64,000 bases of DNA from Glycomyces tritici (GTDB lineage Bacteria; Actinomycetota; Actinomycetes; Mycobacteriales; Micromonosporaceae): assembly GCF_030403505.1 (NCBI RefSeq), contig NZ_JAUEMJ010000002.1:898786-962785 (forward strand), in the 5' to 3' direction. Both the position numbers and the translations under genes were made by a program. Below the pieces are notes generated by a model that searched no databases, was not told the origin of the DNA, and saw only the letters and a list, made by a program, of their open reading frames with translations. This document shows positions 63,418 to 64,000 of this stretch, piece by piece; position 1 is the first letter of the stretch; each line of letters begins with the position of its first letter.

Positions 63418-64000
63418 TCAGTCCGGCAGCGGGCCGTCGAGCGTCCGCGCCGGGCCCGCGAGGGGCCCGATGCGGTGGAGCACTTCCGGCTCGTGGCCGG
63501 AGCCGAGCTCACGCTCAGAGAACAGCACGTCGCGCGTCAGGTCCGCGCCGTTCGCCTCCGCGAACGACTCGAACAGGCGCATCGACGCTTTGTTGTCCGG
63601 AGTCACCGTCGTCTCGACGAAGCGGACTCCGTTGGAGCGCATGCGAAGGACCGCGTGGTCCAGCATGGTCCGCGCCAGTCCCCGGCGGCGGAAGCCGGGT
63701 GCGACCGCGACCTGCCAGACGAAGTACACGTCCGGCGCTTCGGGTCTGCGGTAGCCGGTGATGAAACCCGCGATCACACCCTGCGGGTCGCGGGCGACGA
63801 CGCTGGTGGCCGCGAAGTCGCGGCACCACAGCAGGTAGGCGTACCTGCTGTTGACGTCGAGGTTGCCCGCTTCGCGGGCGAGGTTCCACAGGTCGGTCCC
63901 CTCGGCGGGGGTGGGCGAGCCGAAGCTCAGGTCCCCGCTGGGATCGATCGTTGCCTTGACCTGGGTGGCCGGGCCCTGCGGGCCTCTGTCACTTGCGTCA
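63418..64000 (-). CDS. ectA: L-2,4-diaminobutyrate N-acetyltransferase, 5' end beyond the window
   Basis: About 194 residues are visible with no in-frame start codon before the edge, so the gene continues past 64000. NSRYAYLLWCRDFAATSVVA is the typical EctA N-terminal region. The GNAT acetyl-CoA site is QVAVAPGFRRRGLARTMLD. VTPDNKASMRLFESFA closes the fold. It acetylates diaminobutyrate for ectoine synthesis. First visible gene of ectABCD; a regulator or promoter would lie outside the window. Confidence 0.93.
   Translation of the reverse strand, partial: DASDRGPQGPATQVKATIDPSGDLSFGSPTPAEGTDLWNLAREAGNLDVNSRYAYLLWCRDFAATSVVARDPQGVIAGFITGYRRPEAPDVYFVWQVAVAPGFRRRGLARTMLDHAVLRMRSNGVRFVETTVTPDNKASMRLFESFAEANGADLTRDVLFSERELGSGHEPEVLHRIGPLAGPARTLDGPLPD

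Overview
The window is chromosomal DNA of a high-GC Gram-positive actinomycete. The evidence is very high third-position GC, frequent GTG/TTG starts with AGGAGG-like ribosome sites, the actinobacterial order infA-rpmJ-rpsM-rpsK-rpoA-rplQ-truA, an HU protein with a long Lys/Ala tail, an NdgR-type IclR regulator divergent from leuCD, a Rex operator in front of cydAB, and an ectABCD operon. The genus cannot be fixed from this sequence alone; a Glycomyces-, Micromonospora- or Streptomyces-like soil organism would fit.

Layout. 1-6.9 kb: a LacI-controlled sugar-uptake locus with a CUT1 ABC transporter operon, a divergent secreted Asp-box glycosidase carrying CBM35 and ricin-type modules, and the LacI regulator. 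Matching TACAACGTTGTA operators lie at both promoters and a degenerate copy precedes lacI. 7-16.3 kb: an RsmC-like methyltransferase, a membrane protein of unknown function, a secreted HNH nuclease with a P-domain, cydAB, a VWA lipoprotein and a secreted glycerophosphodiesterase. 16.3-21.1 kb: the infA-rpoA-truA translation/transcription operon, with a stand-alone zinc-free rpsD just upstream. 21.3-24.2 kb: plsC-gpsA-ddl. 24.5-28.3 kb: two small proteins, a Nudix protein with a degenerate phosphatase domain, an alditol oxidase and HU. 28.5-31.4 kb: leuCD/ndgR.

31.4-45.4 kb is mainly an amino-acid degradation region. hppD heads an apparent operon hppD-hutU-amidohydrolase-hutF-hutI-hutH (tyrosine first step plus the five-step histidine pathway). 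A divergent Lrp/AsnC regulator sits at its head. An unknown gene plus fahA, and a divergent hmgA, complete most of the homogentisate route; no maleylacetoacetate isomerase is visible. 45.4-53.4 kb holds transport, redox and regulatory genes (MFS, Nudix, quinone oxidoreductase, DUF418/TetR pair, LysR, and a Tat-exported multicopper oxidase with a small membrane partner).

53.4-58.1 kb is an accessory patch. It has two decayed genes (a zinc-ribbon protein and a TetR regulator) and a crystallin-fold secreted protein. These are followed by a 3.6-kb, more A/T-rich segment flanked by a 14-bp direct repeat (GGCAAAACAAAAGG). The right copy lies in the U-tract of the tRNA-Gln terminator, next to a decayed large serine recombinase. 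The segment carries a SUKH (SMI1/KNR4) protein, a zinc-ribbon protein and unknown genes, and is best explained as an immobilised integrative element. 58.3-64 kb holds an ECF sigma factor with its membrane-anchored partner and the ectABCD operon, with ectA running off the right edge.
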